A DNA stretch of 64,000 nucleotides, from positions 6,816,095 through 6,880,094 of the forward strand of contig OX457028.1 of the NCBI GenBank assembly GCA_949752745.1, written 5' to 3'. Of the stretch, positions 11,520 through 23,672 are shown one piece after another (the first letter of the stretch is position 1; every line of letters begins with the position of its first letter). The notes under the pieces are model-generated. The model was not told the DNA's origin, did not search any database, and was given only the letters and a program-made list of their open reading frames with translations. A program made the position numbers and the translations under genes. Source of the DNA: Protula sp. h YS-2021. Lineage: Eukaryota; Annelida; Polychaeta; Sabellida; Serpulidae.

Positions 11520-14500
11520 GTGGGAAAAATGAAAAAGAGGCTATCGACCACCCGAAAAATATCACATTTATCATATTGTCGGGTCATATAATTGCTTCCT
11601 GCACTTTAAAAGCGAAAATTACAACTTTCTTACATTATCGCCCACCCGAAAAAATATTATATTTATCATATTTTCGGGTCCTAGAATTGTTTCCTGCACT
11701 TTTAAAGCGAAATTACAACTTTCTTGCTTTACCGCCCAATATTCCCTGATATCGCCCACCCGAAATATATCACATTTATCATATTTTCGGGTCACAGAAT
11801 TGATCTCTGCACTTTTAAAGCGAAAATTACAACTTTATTGCATTATCGCCCAATGTTCCCTATTATCGCCCACACGAAAAATATCATATTTATCATATTT
11901 TCGGGTCATAGAATTTATTCCTGCACTTTTAAAGCGAAAATTACAACTATCTTGCATTATCGCCCAAAGCGTTCCCTATTATCGCCCACCCGAAAAATAT
12001 TATATTTATCATATTTTCGGGACATAGAATTGATTCCTGTACTTTTAAAGCGAAAATTACAATTTTCTTACATTATCACCCAATATTCCCTATTATCGCC
12101 TACACGAAAAATATCACATTTATCATATTTTCGGGTCATAGAATTGATCCCTGCACTTTTAAAGCGAAAATTACAACTTTCTTGCATTATCGCCCAATGC
12201 TCCCTATTATCGCCCACACGAAAAATATCATATTTATCATATTTTCGGGTCATAGAATTTATTCCTGCACTTTTAAAGCGAAAATTACAACTATCTTGCA
12301 TTATCGCCCAAAGCGTTCCCTATTATCGCCCACCCGAAAAATATTATATTTATCATATTTTCGGGACATAGAATTGATTCCTGTACTTTTAAAGCGAAAA
12401 TTACAATTTTCTTACATTATCACCCAATATTCCCTATTATCGCCTACACGAAAAATATCACATTTATCATATTTTCGGGTCATAGAATTGATCCCTGCAC
12501 TTTTAAAGCGAAAATTACAACTTTCTTGCATTATCGCCCAATGCTCCCTATTATCGCCCACACGAAAAATATCATATTTATCATATTTTCGGGTCATAGA
12601 ATTGATTCCTGCACTTTTAAAGCGAAAATTACAACTTTCTTACATTTTCGCCCAATGTTCCTTAATATCGCCCACCCGAAAAATATTATATTTATCATAT
12701 TTTCGGGTCCTAGAATTGTTTCCTGCACATTTAAAGCGAAAATTACAACTTTCTTGCAGTATCGACCAATATTCCCTATCATCGCCCATCCGAAAAATAT
12801 CATATTTATCATATTTTCGGGTCACAGAATTGATTCCTGTACTTTTAAAGCGAAAATTACAACTTTCTTACATTATCGCCCAATGTTCCCTATTATCGCC
12901 TACCCGAAAAATATCACATTTATCATATTTTCGGGTCATAGAATTGATTCCTGCACTTTTAAAGCGAAAATTACAACTTTCTTACATTATCGCCCAATAT
13001 TCCCTATTATCGCCCACCCGAAAAATATCACATTTATCATATTTTCGGGTCATAGAATTGATCCTTGCACTTTTAAAGCGAAAATTACAACTTTCTTACA
13101 TTATCGCCCAATGTTCCCTATTATCGCCCACCCGATAAATATCACATTTATCATATTTTCGGGTCATAGAATTCATTCCTGCACTTTTAAAGCGAAAATT
13201 ACAACTTTCTTGCATTATCGCCCAATATTCCCTATTATCGCCCACCCGAAAACTATCACATTTATCATATTTTCGGGTCATAGAATTGATTCCTGCACTT
13301 TTAAAGCGAAAATTACAACATTCTTGCATTATCGCCCAATGTTCCCTATTATCGCGGACACGAAAAATATCATATTTATCATATTTTCGGGTCATAGAAT
13401 TGATTATTGCACTTTTAAAGCGAAAATTACAACTTTCTTACATTATCGCAAAACGTTCCCTATTATCGCCCACCCGAAAAATATCACATTGATCATATTT
13501 TGTGGTCATAGAATTGTTTTCTGCACTTTTAAAGCGAAAATTACAACTTTCTTGCACTATCGCCCAATGTTCCCTATTATCGACCATCCCGAAATATATC
13601 ATATTTATCATATTTTCGGGTCACAGAATTGATTCCTGCACTTTTAAAGCGAAAATAACAATTTTCTTACATTATCGCCCAATATTCCCTATTATCGCCC
13701 ACCCGAAAAATATCACATTTATCATATTTTCGGGTCATAGAATTGATTCCTGCACTTTTAAAGCGAAAATTACAACTTTCTTGCATTATCGCCCAATGTT
13801 CCCTATTATCGCCCACACGAAAAATATCACATTTATCATATTTTCGGGTCATAGAATTGATTCCTGCAATTTTAAAGCGAAAATTACAGCTTTCTTACAT
13901 TATCGCAAAATGTTCCCTATTATCGCCCACCCGAAAAATATTATATTTATCATATTTTCGGGTCCTAGAATTGTTTCCTGCACATTTAAAGCGAAAATTA
14001 CAACTTTCTTGCAGTATCGACCAATATTCCCTATTATCGCCCATCCGAAAAATATCATATTTATCATATTTTCGGGTCACAGAATTGATTCCTGTACTTT
14101 TAAAGCGAAAATTACAACTTTCTTACATTATCGCCCAATGTTCCCTATTATCGCCGACACGAAAAATATCACATCATATTTTCGGGTCATAGAATTGATT
14201 ATTGCACTTTTAAAGCGAAAATTACAACTTTCTTACATTATCGCCCAAAGCGTTCCCTATTATCGCCCACCCGAAAAATATCATATTTATCATATTTTCG
14301 GGTCATAGAATTGTTTCCTGCACTTTTAAAGCGAAAATTACAACTTTCTTGCACTATCGCCCAATGATCCCTATTATCGACCATCCGAAAAAATATCATA
14401 TTTATCATATTTTAGGGTCACAGAATTGATTCCTGCACTTTAAAGCGAAAATTACAATTTTCTTACATTATCGCCCAATATTCCCTATTATAGCCCACCC

Positions 14501-15195
14501 GAAATATATCACATTTATCATATTTTCGGGTCATAGAATTGATTCCTGCACTTTTAAAGCGAAAATTACAATTTTCTTGCATTATCGCAGAATGTTCCCT
14601 ATTATCGCCCATCCGAAAAATATCATATTTATCATATTTTCGGGACATAGAATTGATCCCTGCACTTTTAAAGCGAAAATTACAACTTTCTTGCATTATC
14701 GCCCAATGTTCCCTATTATCGCCCACCCGAAAAATATCATATTTATCATATTTTCGGGACATAGAATTGATTCCTGCACTTTTATAGCGAAAATTACAAT
14801 TTTCTTACATTATCGCCCAACATTCCCTATTATCGCCTACCCGAAAAATATCACATTTATCATATTTTCGGGTCATAGAACTGATCCCTGCACTTTTAAA
14901 GCGAAAATTACAACTTTCTTACATTTTCGCCCAATGTTTCCTATTATCGCCCACCCGAAAAATATTATATTTATCATATTTTCGGGTCCTAGAATTGTTT
15001 CCTGCACATTTAAAGCGAAAATTACAACTTTCTTGCAGTATCGACCAATATTCCCTATTATCGCCCATCCGAAAAATATCATATTTATCATATTTTTGGA
15101 ACATAGAATTGATTCCTGCACTTTTAAACCGAAAATTACAACTTTCTTGCTTTATCGCCCAATGTTCCCTATTATCGCCCACTTGAAAATATCAT
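11520..15195. repeat. 114-bp satellite array
   Basis: About 32 head-to-tail copies of a 114-bp unit (blocks AAAGCGAAAATTACAACTTT, TTATCGCCCA, CATATTTTCGGGTCATAGAA). Spacing is 114 bp between, for example, 12961 and 13075. Blocks of three units (344 bp, with a 2-bp offset) are repeated nearly identically around 11850-12540, and longer blocks recur near 12700-12830 and 13950-14080, showing higher-order duplication. The unit is 38 codons, so plus-strand frames of up to 368 residues stay open without being genes. Confidence 0.95.
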
Positions 15196-15289
15196 AGATA
15201 TGACCCACTGACAACAAAATTACTGAAAAGTCCAACCAGAAGTACTTGCATGTAACATATTGTGCCCCTCTGCAAATTGAAACTTTGCT

Positions 15290-15900
15290 TTTTTAAGAAG
15301 AAAAATGGAAATTTCCAATTTTTTAAAAGCTGCAAACTTCGAAGCTCAGTAGATTCAAAAATAAGGCGAAATTCAAAAATTGAAAAATGTACTTTTTTCA
15401 CCCCTTAGTTCTAGTTTCTTCATAACAAATTTCGGAATCTTCCGATGAAAAATGAGGGACTAGATAGATTTTTCGTATTTTGCCGAAATTGGCAATAAAA
15501 TCGCCAAAAATGGTTTAAACCAAAAAATAAAAAAAAATTCCTAATGCAGTAGAAGGTTAAAAACTCGCGTTTAAAATTTGGTACGAATCGGATGAAAAAT
15601 AAAAAAGATATTCCACTTTAACTACTTTGTTAAGAAAAAAAAATGGAAATTTGCCAATTTTTAGAAGTTGCAAACTTTGAAGCTCAGTAGATTCAAAAAT
15701 AAGGCGAAATTCAAAAATCGAAAAAAGTACTTTTTTCACCCCTTAGTTCTAGTTTCTTCATAAAAAATTTCGGAATCTTCCGATGAAAAATGAGGGACTA
15801 GATAGGTTTTTTCGTATTTTGCCGAAATTGGCAATAAAATCGCCAAAAATGGTTTAAACCAAAAAATAAAAAAATTTCCTAATGCAGTAGAAGGTTAAAA
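15290..15900. repeat. Two direct copies of a 338-bp segment
   Basis: The sequence around CTAGTTTCTTCATAA is repeated 338 bp apart (15411 and 15749), each copy carrying GGAATCTTCCGATGAAAAAT and AAATCGCCAAAAATGG. The second copy runs directly into the hairpin at 15921. Confidence 0.85.
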
Positions 15901-15920
15901 ACACTTGCCCCCATCTGTAT

Positions 15921-15952
15921 AGCCCTGTTGGCTAAAAAGCCAACTGGGCTAA
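15921..15952 (+). other. Helitron-like terminal hairpin
   Basis: A palindrome with arms AGCCCTGTTGGCT / AGCCAACTGGGCT (one mismatch) is followed by CTAAAAA. Canonical Helitrons end in a short hairpin plus CTRR; here the hairpin directly abuts CTAA. It closes the 338-bp duplicated element upstream. Confidence 0.5.
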
Positions 15953-15959
15953 AAAAAAA

Positions 15960-16697
15960 AGACATCGGATCAAAAATGTAGGACGAGATACATTTTAAAT
16001 TTTTTTCTTCAAAAATTCCCCAAAAATTAAAAAATCACCCGATCGACTAGAAAAGCACAAGCCGTATGCACGACACTTTAGGGGTGCCTCATACCAAAAA
16101 TAAATCACATCGGGTCAAAAATGTAGGAGGAGACACATTTTAAATTTTTTTCTTTAAAAATTCCCCTAAAATTCAAAAATCACCCAATCGACTAAAAAAG
16201 CACAAGCCGTATGCACGACTCCTTAGGGATGCCTCACACCAAAAATAAATGACATGGAATCAAAATTGTAGGAGTAGATGCATTTTGAATTATTTTCGAA
16301 ATTTTTGCTTTAAAAATTCCCCAAAAATACAAAAATTGCGCGATCGACTAAAAAAGCACAAGCCGTATGCACGACCCTTTAGGGGTGCCTCATACCAAAA
16401 ATAAATGACATCGGGTCAAAAATGTAGGAGGAGATACATTTTAAAATTTTTTCTTTAAAAATTCGCCAAAAATTCAAAAATCACCCGATCGACTAGAAAA
16501 GCACAAGCCTTATGCACGACCCCTTAGGGATGCCTCACACCAAAAATAAATGACATCGGTTCAAAATTGTAGGAGGAGATGCATTTTGAACCAAAGTTTA
16601 CTAAATAAACAACTAACTAACTAACTAACTAACTAACGGACACCGCCCGCAAACCGATAGGAATACCCCAGCTTACGTGTAACGTAAGCTGGGCTAA
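15960..16697 (-). repeat. About 145-bp repeats ending in a hairpin
   Basis: Four copies of a 145-156 bp unit carry CACAAGCCGTATGCACGAC (16056, 16201, 16357, 16502). They are followed by an AACT tetranucleotide run (about 16605-16637) and a perfect hairpin at 16667-16693, with arms CCCAGCTTACG / CGTAAGCTGGG, then CTAA. The same series occurs inverted at 45545-47270. Confidence 0.8.
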
Positions 16698-17950
16698 AAA
16701 GGGAGGTGACCGATGTTAAAAGAGAAATAAAGATACTGAAGGGTAGAGTACTTTTACTGTGGAAACCATTGGGAAAACCAAGAAATTTCAATCAAAATGC
16801 AAAATTCACACATAATCACAATTGACAATTGCCTCATTTTTTCTCCTGTTTGAAGAACACGTCATCCGAAATGTTTTAAGCAAATAAAAACTAGACGTCA
16901 CCGTATCAATAACAGAATCATACAATCTTTTTGACAAAATCCCATTGCCGCAATGGTTAAATGGTGAAAACAGTGTAATGTGCTTTTAATGGGTAAGATA
17001 TCAACACAGGCCCTTCTAGGAACAAAATATCAACACAGACTGTTTCTGGACACGAGCCTATTTGTCTTTGAAAAGAATTTTTCGATCTGGACGGATTTAA
17101 TAGTTATTTATATCGTGTAAACATGGATTCAAACTCTGTGATATTCAATGTAATGCGTATTTCGGTCGCTAGATGGTACCAATAACCAGTGGAATTAATC
17201 GTTGCCGCCCTTCCCCCCCCCCCCCCCAGCACATACACAGCGCCCCTGTCTCTTTTTTTCGTACTTCTGTAAATATATGTATAACATCGTATTATTTAAA
17301 ATAAGAATTCTGAAGAATATGAAACCATCTATTTTTTTTTTTTTTTTTTTTTTTTGGTAGGCTTTTCCGGAATAGACTACCGATAAACTGAATGTCAATT
17401 GAGGATATGACTCTCGTTACAGCGCCTGTATAGTTTTTTTATATGCGGGACACAGAATCGTACATTGGTACATTTCAATGAATCAAACATTTTTTTCATT
17501 CTGATTAGAAGCGTTTTTTTCTAACAAAGATCCGAAGTACAAGTGTATAAATTTTCTATCGCGAGTGACTTTCATCATGACGCCAATACGTTAGCTAAGT
17601 ATTTCAGGGGATCGCGAGTCCATGTGATTTTCATCATGACGTCAGCACGTTTGCAAAATATTTTAGGGGATCGCCCAGTTCTTCACACAGATCTTCGCCA
17701 CTATCCATCAAATTCACAATTCCTCACATCAAAAGGCCTGAACGAAATAGGATCTTGTTATATGAATTGCAACATCCGCGTTCAAAGACCCGGAGGTGGA
17801 ATCGTACACCCCCTCCCCCCCCCCCTATATGGCGCCCTCAGAAAGCGAAGATAAGATAAGATAAATAGCTGTGGCAAGTCCAACTCCGCCAATCAGCACC
17901 CCTTTGTTTCTGTTTAGATAACAGACCTTTTTATGTGTGCGTGAACGAAT
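16698..17950. other. No gene seen; small tandem duplication
   Basis: Holds a C run (about 17212-17228), a T run (17331-17355) and two adjacent degenerate copies of about 63 bp near 17560-17670 (motif TTTCATCATGACG). A C run lies near 17812-17823. No coding segment recognised. Confidence 0.55.
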
Positions 17951-18524
17951 CCGGGACAGAAGGGCCCTGGACAAAAGGGCTTTGGGCATAAGGGCCTTTT
18001 CCCAAAAAGGCTTTTTCCAAAAGGGCCTTTCCCAAAACGGCTATAAATGAAAAGTTGGACAAAAGGGCCTTGCGATTTTTTTTGGATATGATTCTCAAAT
18101 TTATTTTAATTTTTCTTAACGTACATGAAGCCACCGGGACAAATTTTTGACTGTCCTTTATTACTTTGTATTATATCCATTGCTGTTGGCCACAGTTCCA
18201 AGTAAAGACCTCAAATTCAGAACTCCTTATATATCGGCAAGACACGCCAATATCATCCGGATCAGCGCGTGTGTTTAAACAGCACAGTGAAGAGGAACGA
18301 AACAAAGGACAGAGATTATCTTTTGTGGCACAATGACTTCGAAATTTGGCATCTAAAGACAGTGATGGGAAGTAATTGAAAGAGTCTTTGCAACGATTAA
18401 AACATCAAGGCAGTAATTGGTACCAACAGGGATTATCCTGTGGCACAGTGCTTCGGAAATCTCAACAGTGATGGGGAGTTATTGAAACAAAACATCAAGG
18501 CAGTTATCTGTATAAGCACAATGA

Positions 18525-18555
<31 letters not shown>

Positions 18556-18708
18556 CACTTGTTATTTTATTACATATTCCATTTAACAATTAAAACTCAA
18601 AATCCTAGAAAAAATTCCCAAGGCCTTTTTGACCAACTTTTCATTTAGGGCCGTTTTGGGAAAGGCCTTTTTGGGAAAGGCCCTTTTGTCCAAGACCCTT
18701 CTGTCTGG
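17951..18708. mobile_element. Inverted-repeat element with AAGGGCC-rich arms
   Basis: Arms of about 110-120 bp at 17951-18075 and 18600-18708 are inverted relatives of each other; each has the outer motif GACAGAAGGG and repeated AAAAGGGCCTT-type blocks. The 500-bp interior is non-coding and holds a T run at 18524-18555. The structure fits a non-autonomous foldback or MITE-type element. Confidence 0.7.
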
Positions 18709-18942
18709 AAACCGTGCGTGAACATATACTCTGTGAATTTGTGGACTTCAAACAAATCAAATTTACGCTGGTGTTAAACAATCCAAAACAAAATACTGGG
18801 ACCGACAAATGTAGCATAAATCAGCGCAACTCCCAAGTTATCCGAATATTTTCACCATTTGATGAATGCAAATCAATTCCGGACCAAAAAAATCTTCAAT
18901 TTAGCCGAACTCCAAATAAAGCGTGTTCGATTTAAACATTAC

Positions 18943-18997
<55 letters not shown>

Positions 18998-19550
18998 TCT
19001 ATGCTATATATACATAGGATGCGGATGACAGATCCTGAGTCACCACCGTGTTTTATTTCACACCGGATCTTCTTCTTCCTCATTGCAAAAAAAAGCGATA
19101 ACAGCCCGAAATAGGAGCATTTCTCACGACTCTTAAAACGCCAGCAACCACCGATACAGCGCACACGCTTATCTTCCATTATCTACAAGGGTTATCAGAA
19201 TTCCAAGGTCGCATTTTTTAGCAGACGTTATCAAAACTTAACTAAGTTTTGTTTATTCACCCGTAAGTCTTTCATATTTTTGAACGTTTATAACCAGTTA
19301 AAACTCTGGCAGGAATAGGCGAAGGATGCATACCACCCCCCCCCCCCCCGGGGAGGGCAGGAAAAGACACTGTTCTTGCTCACAGGCAATTTACTTCTGC
19401 CCCTGAAGTACCTTACGCCTTAAATGAAACTGATACAGCAGAGTATTTCCGGAATATCTCAATCTAACGGGAAGTTACCATTTCTTTTGATTCGATGGTT
19501 GCGCTTATCTGCCAATTTTTTCCCACTTGCAAACATAGTTTCACCTAAAA
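18709..19550. other. No gene seen; TA microsatellite
   Basis: A TA dinucleotide run of about 50 bp (18946-18995) and a C run (about 19335-19350) are the only notable structures. Confidence 0.6.
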
Positions 19551-19554
19551 CACG

Positions 19555-19821
19555 CTATATAAGACGTACCTCGGTGACCTTGACCTCCTCCGTCATGGTC
19601 AAGGTCAAAAACCGGAAGTTGACCATTATCTCAAAAACGGTTAAAAAACTGAATTTGATTATTTGAGATTACATTATATTCACTTCGATGTCCTTGTTCA
19701 TGATAATAATTCGGAAGCTGACAATTATGTGGAAAGACTGAAAAAAATGTGTCTTTGACGAGATAGATTGTACCATTGCAAGTGGGGGTCATTTCGCTAC
19801 GTGTAGCGAAATTCGGTCTAG
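19555..19821 (+). mobile_element. Helitron-like 3' terminus
   Basis: A perfect 9-bp-arm hairpin at 19791-19812 (ATTTCGCTA / TAGCGAAAT) is followed five bases later by CTAG (19818-19821) and then TTTTT. Hairpin plus CTRR followed by T is the canonical Helitron 3' signature. The 5' boundary is unknown; the start given is a guess that includes the local GGTCAAGGTCAAAAACCGGA motif. Confidence 0.6.
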
Positions 19822-21778
19822 TTTTTATTTACATTCTGACAATGAAACACATTATTATATGACTAGTCTGTGTCAGAAGATTTGATTGGCGGAGAACTGG
19901 TCAATAAATCTGATGTAAAATGAAAACTGGGACACTGAACAACAATTTTCCGTTGTTGACCGGTCTGCTCATGACCATTCTGTCGTGCATTTTGATTGGA
20001 TGTAAACCGGGAAAATCCGTGACGTCATACTAAAAGCAGCAAATGTGGTCTCGTATTGCCCCGAATGAAGTATCGTGGAATTATAAAACACATGAACGGG
20101 TGGACCTCCCGCAGCCTGTAGCACTGGTAGCACGAGTCTGAACCACACGAATGGGTGGACTGATCCGAGAAAACCCTCCCACAACATGCAGCATTGGTTG
20201 GCGAAAAAGGCTAAGGGAGGGTTTTCGGATCAGTCCAAATTCTGTGTTTTTTTCCATGATTTTTGGGTCAAATACATTCTCTTAAAATTAAGATAACCTT
20301 TGCACTTTTCTTTAATGTTTTCTGACCCGTAGTTGCAATTAATTGCAATTCCATTCAAAGCCAATCAAGGTAGAGTGAATTGCAATTGTTTGAAAAACAC
20401 AAGAAACGCAATTATACTCAGGCGACATAAACTATTATTGAATAATTTCTATGAAGCGTTTTGTGATTGTGACCAACTGCAACACCAGTAACGATTGATT
20501 TCCCTTTGATGTGTTACAACCCAAATTTGTTAGTCGGGGGTGTTAGCACGGGGGGTTTTGGCACGGGTTGGGGGTACTGGTCTCGGGGGGGGGGGGGGGT
20601 GGGGGGGGGGGGGGTCGGTCCTAGACCCTTCATATGATAAAGCAGATATCGACTGATCTTGAGCCAACCGGACACTGTCAAAAGGTTAACACTGCTTCGT
20701 GTTGACTCAATATCTGCATAAAAAGGCGGCAAAAAAAAAAAAAACAAACAAAAAAAAAACAGGAGATGCAAAATGAACCTCAAACCGATTATTCAATAAG
20801 CGTGTGCGTAATTACACCAAGTGCTTGTCACAAAAACTGTGTGCTCTGCAGAAATTTTAAGAAAATGAAATATGCAAACTGGGATTGGCTTTTTGGTGAA
20901 AGCCCGAGTGTGATATCTTCTTTCACTTCTGTTCATTGACCCGCACACCGACCCCCCCCCCCCCCCCCCCTCCCTGCCCCTCCCCACCCTTCCCGCACAC
21001 ACAAACAGACAATAATGGTTCTGCCGCCACATTTTATCCCACTCCCATACAACTTCGAACTGAGTTACGTCATAGATTGTTACGTCATAGATTGCATCGC
21101 ACGGCACAACAGCTCTGCCAATCACCCCGGTCAAGCGAGTAACCAACGGGCTATTGATAACCTTCTGACAAAACGGCTACACAACTTGAGGGAAGTTCAC
21201 AACAACAACAACAAAAAACTCGTCAAACGGTGTAAAGAGATGCCGGAAAGTTAAGCACCGACTCGGCTCCATTGTCAAAAGATAACGCCAGGTCCTGAGT
21301 ATACTATTCAAGTTCTCAAGCTGTGGAATAGGAGTTTTTGTTTCTTATCATTCTACACAATTACCTCTCTTTCTTTTTAAAAAAAAGGGAGCCTCTTCCA
21401 TTGTTTGCTGACAAATTACTTGAAAAAGCATACCACCATTTGAAGGCAAACAATTTGCTTCCCTCATGTGATACTTAACAACCTTGTCCATGTTAATACA
21501 GTTTTATACGATTCAACACCATGTTTTACAGCGAGAGAAAAAAGCTCGGCCCCTGAGCGTCAACTGTTTTTTCTCGACCAACAGCCACATCACACCAGAA
21601 GGCAGACAACATAAACCTCCAATTTAAATAAAACAGTAAACGAACGATTTGAGTGCTTTTAACGGCTTTTTTTTTATTAACAAAATGTCTTAAAGTAATA
21701 TTTATGAAAAAAAGACATCCGGACAAACATACAGATGCCCGTCTATATACACGCGTCTAATGTACACGTTTATACCGA
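19822..21778. other. No gene seen; G/C runs
   Basis: Contains the hairpin listed separately, a G-rich tract (about 20584-20614, plus-strand runs of 10 or more G), a C run near 20951-20971 and A runs near 20730-20760. No TTYH exon was found here although this interval lies 3' of the visible TTYH exons. Confidence 0.5.
20157..20236. other. Long stem-loop
   Basis: Arms at 20157-20180 and 20215-20236 (outer part GGACTGATCCGA / TCGGATCAGTCC) pair over about 22 bp around a 34-base loop. It may be a small palindromic transposon or an RNA hairpin; function unknown. Confidence 0.6.
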
Positions 21779-21992
21779 CACAGGGTTGGGTTTGTTACAA
21801 ACACGTGCTGTGTCAGTATTTGGCACGTGTCGTATCAGTAACCAACAGGTGCTGCGCCAGTATCCGACACGTACTGTGCCAGTAACCGACCCATGTTGTA
21901 TCAGTAACCGACACGTGGTGCGTCAGTAACGGACTCATGCTGCGTCAGTAACCTACACGTGCCGCGTCAGTAACCGACACGTGCTGAGCTAG
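21779..21992. repeat. 22-bp minisatellite beside the TTYH exon
   Basis: Nine to ten degenerate copies of a 22-bp unit (core CAGTAACCGACACGTGCTGCG). The array ends at the 5' splice site of the TTYH exon at 21997, so it occupies the very start of the next intron. Confidence 0.8.
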
Positions 21993-21996
21993 TTAC

Positions 21997-22108
21997 CTGG
22001 TACTGGATGTTATCCACGGTGTGTTGCGCATCTTCCGCAGCGCTCGTGAACTGATTTACCCCCTTCCGTGTTTCTTCATTGCCATAGTAACCTACCCCAA
22101 CAGAGGCT
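21997..22108 (-). CDS. TTYH exon with GYYGNEET motif
   Basis: 112 nt, phase 2 in and phase 0 out. The acceptor is TTTGCAG and the donor GTAACT. It encodes 37 full codons starting ASVGVGYYGNEETRKGV and continuing into a polar, probably extracellular helix. Alignment from memory with vertebrate tweety proteins (G-x-YGN-x-ET) is clear. Confidence 0.82.
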
Positions 22109-23672
22109 CTGCAAACGCCAAATATACACATTACCAGCCTACGGGACACCATGGACACGGGCATTGCGTCTTCATGGCGCTCTTATATTCTCCCCCCTCC
22201 CCACCCCCACCCCCTTTCTTCTTTTTTTATCGAGCACATGACTTTTTTTGGCCGAATCGTAAAATTTCATTGACGGAAAAGTGAGTGAGAAATACCAAGT
22301 GTCAAACAACAGAAGCTTTACGTCTCTGATGGTTGCTGGCAAACAATTGTAAACCCAAACCCAGGGAATTTCAGTAGTTTTTATCTCGCACCAGTTTATA
22401 GTGATGTAACGGTTTACCGTTTCGTTAACCATGAAGGTGGTGGTTCGGTTAAACCGAACCGTGCTCTGTGGAAAACCGCGGTTTATTTTAGTATTTTCAG
22501 TTTAGTATTTTAAGTAGTATTATGATATTCTCTTTTCCATTAGAACGTTTTGCGCTGCAACTTGATTTCTACTGTATTTCAAATTTTTGTTTTTCTCAGG
22601 ACCATTTTTAACTGCTATGAATGTTTCAGCTCACTATTTTAGCGCAGCATTATTTTACACTTCCAGATGAGTTCCTTTTTTAGTTAAGCAGCGTGTTTAC
22701 TTATCACTTTCTAGAATAAAAACAGAAAATTAATTGGGATATCTTTAATTTATATATATTTGCATGGTCTGAAAAAAAGCGAAACCGAACCGAAAAAACC
22801 GCGGATTTTTCTTTAAAAACCGAAACCGAACCGGACCCATCAGTGACGGATCACATCACTACCAGTTCACTAGTATCAACGGTTGAAGATAGGATTTTCT
22901 TCCTATGACTTGTAGCCGCGGGTTAACTTGTCTCAGGAACTACAAGATTTTGTCATACCCACCCGTGCCCTGTCTGCACCAGTTAAAACACTAGGTAATT
23001 TTTACTAACCGTTCGCAGACATATTGATCGTAGCCCGGGACAGTATAAATTTGTGCCAATCCCGCAGCCAGTCTACGCCACTTTATTATGTGTAATCAGC
23101 AAAACCCGCCCTACACGTGTTAAAAATAAGTGGGGCTTCACACATACAATCTATCTGTAACATTAGGATTATCATCCACCGATAACGGCACAACCACATA
23201 CTGCAGGCAAACAATCGATGTTACCCTAGGATGATCGTCCGTGGATAATGGTGCAGCCACACACTGCAGGCAAACAATCGATCTGTTACCCTAGGATTAC
23301 CGTCCGCCGATAACGGTACAACCACACACTGCAGGTGAACAATCCATCTGTAACCCTAGAATTATCATCCGCTGATAACGGTACAACCACGGTACAACCA
23401 CACATCTGTAATGCCAGGATTATCGTCCGTGGATAGCAGTACAACAACACTCTGCAGGCTAACCGTTGAGAGCATCGATGCGATGACGAATAAATTATGC
23501 TTCGAACTTACATGGTGAGAAAAGCTAATGTGGCCATAGTCCAGCGTAGGCAAGGTACTCGTTGCTTCTTCTCCACGTCTCGTTGGCAGCAACGATAGCA
23601 GAAGTACATGAGGAACAGGAGTAGCGTAAGCAGCAGCCAGAGCACAGGGATGGCCGCCCAAAACACGAGAAC
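21997..23672 (-). CDS. Tweety homologue (TTYH), partial, two exons
   Basis: The two exons (23672-23512, then 22108-21997) join in frame through a phase-2 intron: AT from the first exon plus A from the second makes an Ile codon. Together they encode about 91 residues: a first hydrophobic segment (VFWAAIPVLWLLLTLLLF), a Cys/basic cytosolic stretch, the start of a second hydrophobic segment, then the motif GVGYYGNEETRKGV, followed by a polar helix. This order and the G-[FY]-Y-G-N-x-E-T motif are characteristic of tweety proteins, plasma-membrane proteins linked to volume-regulated or calcium-dependent anion conductance. The N-terminal exon (above 23672) and everything after the extracellular helix (below 21997) were not identified. 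The intron between the exons contains a hAT-like MITE and a minisatellite. Confidence 0.8.
22399..22861. mobile_element. hAT-like MITE in a TTYH intron
   Basis: Terminal inverted motif TAGTGATGT / ACATCACTA at 22399 and 22861, with inverted internal blocks rich in AACCGAACC and CCGCGG. The flanking octamers are CCAGTTTA (22391-22398) and CCAGTTCA (22862-22869), an 8-bp target duplication with one mismatch, as expected for hAT elements. No coding capacity. Confidence 0.7.
23145..23460. repeat. 62-66 bp minisatellite in a TTYH intron
   Basis: About five degenerate copies carrying CACACTGCAGGCAAACAATC (CTGCAGG at 23201, 23263, 23329 and 23453), with GGATTATCGTCCGCCGATAA-type palindromic blocks. 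It ends about 50 bp from the splice donor of the upstream TTYH exon. Confidence 0.8.
23512..23672 (-). CDS. TTYH exon, first membrane segment
   Basis: 161 nt, phase 0 in and phase 2 out. The acceptor is CTACAG just above 23672 and the donor GTAAG lies just below 23512. It encodes one predicted membrane helix followed by CYRCCQRDVEKKQR, a Cys/basic juxtamembrane stretch typical of tweety proteins, and the first residues of the next hydrophobic segment (MATLAFLT). Confidence 0.82.

Larger units (their letters stand above)
10046..16697 (-). mobile_element. Composite repeat element, left (inverted) copy
   Basis: Read on the minus strand: a hairpin end (16697-16667), a GTTA tetranucleotide run, about 145-bp repeats, an intervening second hairpin element and 114-bp satellite, a 51-bp repeat array, and a terminal arm of about 200 bp ending near 10046. 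The hairpin end, the 145-bp repeats, the 51-bp array and the arm all recur in opposite orientation at 45545-50345. Treating these parts as one element interrupted by roughly 4.4 kb of other repeats is inference. Confidence 0.5.

Noticed and set aside
11724..15197. Long overlapping open frames of 200-368 codons on both strands
   Set aside because: They follow the 114-bp (38-codon) satellite; every frame repeats the same peptide and no start, splice or domain evidence exists.
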